Shown here piece by piece: positions 61,907-64,000 of a stretch of DNA of 64,000 bases. The stretch is from Drosophila persimilis (lineage: Eukaryota > Arthropoda > Insecta > Diptera > Drosophilidae): contig NW_020825289.1 in NCBI RefSeq assembly GCF_003286085.1, forward strand, positions 13,330,001 to 13,394,000. Direction: 5' to 3'. The notes under the pieces were generated by a model. That model did no database searches and had not been told where the DNA came from. It saw only the letters and a list, made by a program, of their open reading frames with translations. The position numbers and the translations under genes were made by a program. The number at the start of each line of letters is the position of its first letter. The stretch's first letter is position 1.

Positions 61907-64000
61907 TTATCTTCTGGCCTCCTTCTCCTGCAAATAGATGCGCTGACTCAGCGACTTGGCGTAGATCCAGTTTTCGCCCACGGGCTTGAAGTGCTGATCG
62001 TTAGGGGTACACATACACTCTGTCAGATATTGGCCAGGTATTGAATGGGGGTTTAATTTGATTACCTTGTGCTCCCAGGCCAGGTCGTATTCTTTGCGCA
62101 TCTTGACTTGATCCCTCTGCTGTTGTTCCACAACAAATTTGGCATTGGTGGCACGTTCAATGTCGTTAAATCTGTGGGAAGAGCATAAAACGCAAACAGA
62201 GAGAGAGAGAGAGAGAGTGGTGATTATTTGGTGTCCGTATTGCGGGGTTAATTGATTGATTGGGATATTGGTGATCTGATTACTTGAGTCCCGCTGTCAC
62301 TTCCTTCCAAACGCGTCGCGATTCGTATTCATCCTGCTCAACGATTGGTCGAACTTGTTTCTTAAATATTGGTATGCGATTTACGTCAACGAATACTTCG
62401 GTTTTCTAGAAAATTCAAGAGGCACACATACACGGGTCACTAGGCGATCAACAGCAATACTCAGAGCAGCTCTGATACTCAACACACAACATATATGTAT
62501 AATATGTTATACAGGTACACATAAACAGTTTGAAAAGTTCAACAATTTGGACAGACAGGCAGAGGAGTAGTAGCTAAACGAGCACATGGTTAAGTTTATA
62601 TTGTGGTTGGATTGGATAGTTGGTAGTATTAATTTTCTAGATAAACAAAGTAAATACACAGGAAATGCACCCAAACTATTTAAGAGAAAAGCAGAAGAAC
62701 CGTGAAAAGTAAGTAGAGGTACAGGGTGGTAGAGGTTAATGTAGAGGGTGTAGAGGATTTGGCTGCCAACTCGTGTGGTTGTTTCTTGCAGCGTTTTGGG
62801 CGCAGTGTAGGCATAAAGGGGGGATAAGTATATAAATAGGTTTCAACATTTACAAAAACAGTATGAGATAGTACAGTAAATACACGACTACATACACGAC
62901 AACACAGGCAACAAGAGGCAACGGACAACTTACATTCTTATCATGCCATTTGGCCTCCATCAGGCCGCTCCACTCGCCGGCTATGGACACAAAAGGTTTC
63001 TTATCGTTGGGCGCGTAGACCTGCGAATAATCTCAATCAATAAGTGTCCAACTTAAGCCACAGGCAGTCAGCAAACCTCTGCGGAGACCTTGTTGCGCTT
63101 GCCGCCATAGAAGGGCTTCGTGAGGAACTCCACGTTGGCATGGTAGCCCGTCTGTGGACATTTGATTTCCACCGAGCCGCCCAGCTCAATCCAAGGCACC
63201 GTTAATATAGATCTACGGGAGCAAAATACTTCATTGAAGAACAGGAAGGCAGGGAGAAGTCTGATCTAAACACTTGCCTCCCGTAGCCATTGGGGAAGGT
63301 TACAATATACTCCTCGCTGCGGTCCACCAGGGTGACGACGCCCTCGCCGATGTTGTGCACGCCGATGGAGAGGCCCAAGAACTTTGACTTTGTCCAGACG
63401 TGGGCCGCAAAAGTGATTTTCTTATTATAATGCTCAGCATAGAAGGCCGAAACTGCAAAGGACAGAAGGAGACGGTGCATTCGGTTAACGGCATTCATTT
63501 GTGGTGCATTTGGTTTTCTTACTTGGCGGATGATGGGACACCTGCTCCGCTAAGAAGGTTAGCTGATCCCGCCGGCACCAGGGCACTGGGCCGTCGTGCA
63601 CCTCGTTAGTGTCCTGAACTTCGTCTAAAAAATATGTCCCCAGTCCATTAGAGAGTATTGATTGTGGCTTCTGGCTACTTACCAGGAAGATCCCAGTGAC
63701 ATTGAAAGACTTCACCCAGTATGGGATTGTAGGGCTTCTTGGCCACCGCACTCTTGCGTCCGGCGTGGTAGGCACTCAGATACCAGCGGCAGACCTGGAC
63801 AATTCGATCGCGTGGGTCGTCCAGCTCCGAGATTCTGTGGGTTAAGCGCATCACTCAGTTGCTGATTTTTTTGGAAAGACATCCGCACACTCACTTTATA
63901 AACAAATCGGGATGGGCAAAGTAGTCGGCATACATCTCCAACAGAGAGCGACGCTCCAAGATGAAGGTGGGCAGGACCACCTTGGTGAGGTCCATGCCAA
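61907..64000 (-). CDS. CG1513: Oxysterol-binding protein-related protein, 5' partial
   Basis: Lipid-transfer protein of the OSBP/ORP family acting at membrane contact sites. The 5' part lies beyond the right edge. Visible exons (minus strand): 63895-64000, 63683-63834, 63523-63624, 63278-63452, 63077-63212, 62934-63020, 62284-62405 and 61907-62171. Features: [36 protein letters not shown], the family signature [36 protein letters not shown] and [11 protein letters not shown]. The intron after 63278 must use a GC donor to join [12 protein letters not shown]. In the last exon a 72-nt stretch (GTAATC to ATCAG, about 61994-62065) is open and could be an intron. The CG1513 name is from memory of the melanogaster order. 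Confidence 0.9.
62199..62217. repeat. (GA)n microsatellite
   Basis: About nine GA dinucleotides inside an intron of the OSBP-related gene. Confidence 0.9.

Noticed and set aside
1-64000. CRISPR arrays, operons, bacterial-type terminators or riboswitches
   Set aside because: The window is eukaryotic nuclear DNA; the only regular array is the exon-intron array of Cpr47Ef.

Overview
The window is animal nuclear DNA and reads as a Drosophila chromosome segment. It has short introns with GTAAGT/GTGAGT donors, TATA boxes about 30 nt before short leaders, insect R&R-type cuticle proteins, an insect odorant receptor and troponin C. The gene content and order match, from memory, D. melanogaster 2R 47E-F (Muller C) read in the opposite orientation: Fbl6, WDR48/CG9062, Vhl, CG9067, Cpr47Eg, TpnC47D, Cpr47Ef to Cpr47Ea, the CG13223-type exchanger, Or47a, Sec24AB and an OSBP-related gene. 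The species is not fixed by the sequence. It is not simply melanogaster, since several genes have unusual expansions; an obscura-group species is only a guess.

Layout. 1-9.6 kb is a housekeeping block: F-box/LRR protein (cut by the left edge), a small membrane protein, WDR48, Vhl and TRAPPC2L. 10-34.6 kb is the Cpr47E cuticle cluster, seven RR-1 genes interrupted by TpnC47D and by a Na/Ca exchanger family gene, with long non-coding spacers. 34.9-36.3 kb is Or47a. 36.5-52.2 kb holds fourteen intronless genes for small secreted proteins, mostly with TATA boxes and many Gly-rich. At least nine carry an R-x-x-R motif between an N-terminal prosegment and the rest of the protein. 52.4-53.3 kb is an intronless gene derived from the Nup35/Nup53 RRM family with an internal 50-residue tandem duplication. 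54.5-58.6 kb is Sec24AB, and 61.9 kb to the right edge is an oxysterol-binding-protein-related gene cut by the edge.

How the genes work together. The Cpr genes encode chitin-binding matrix proteins, and the small secreted proteins next door could be further matrix proteins or processed peptides such as antimicrobials. Sec24AB and TRAPPC2L act in the secretory pathway generally; no functional link to the cluster is implied by position alone.

The strongest novel signals are: (i) the exon-intron array of Cpr47Ef, where a 180-bp unit (117-nt exon plus 63-nt intron) is repeated ten times with introns homogenised and alternating between a read-through and a stop-bearing type; (ii) the clustered family of secreted proteins with a shared prosegment and R-x-x-R site; (iii) the Nup35-like retrogene candidate. 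All exon coordinates were derived by hand from splice consensus, frame continuity and family conservation.
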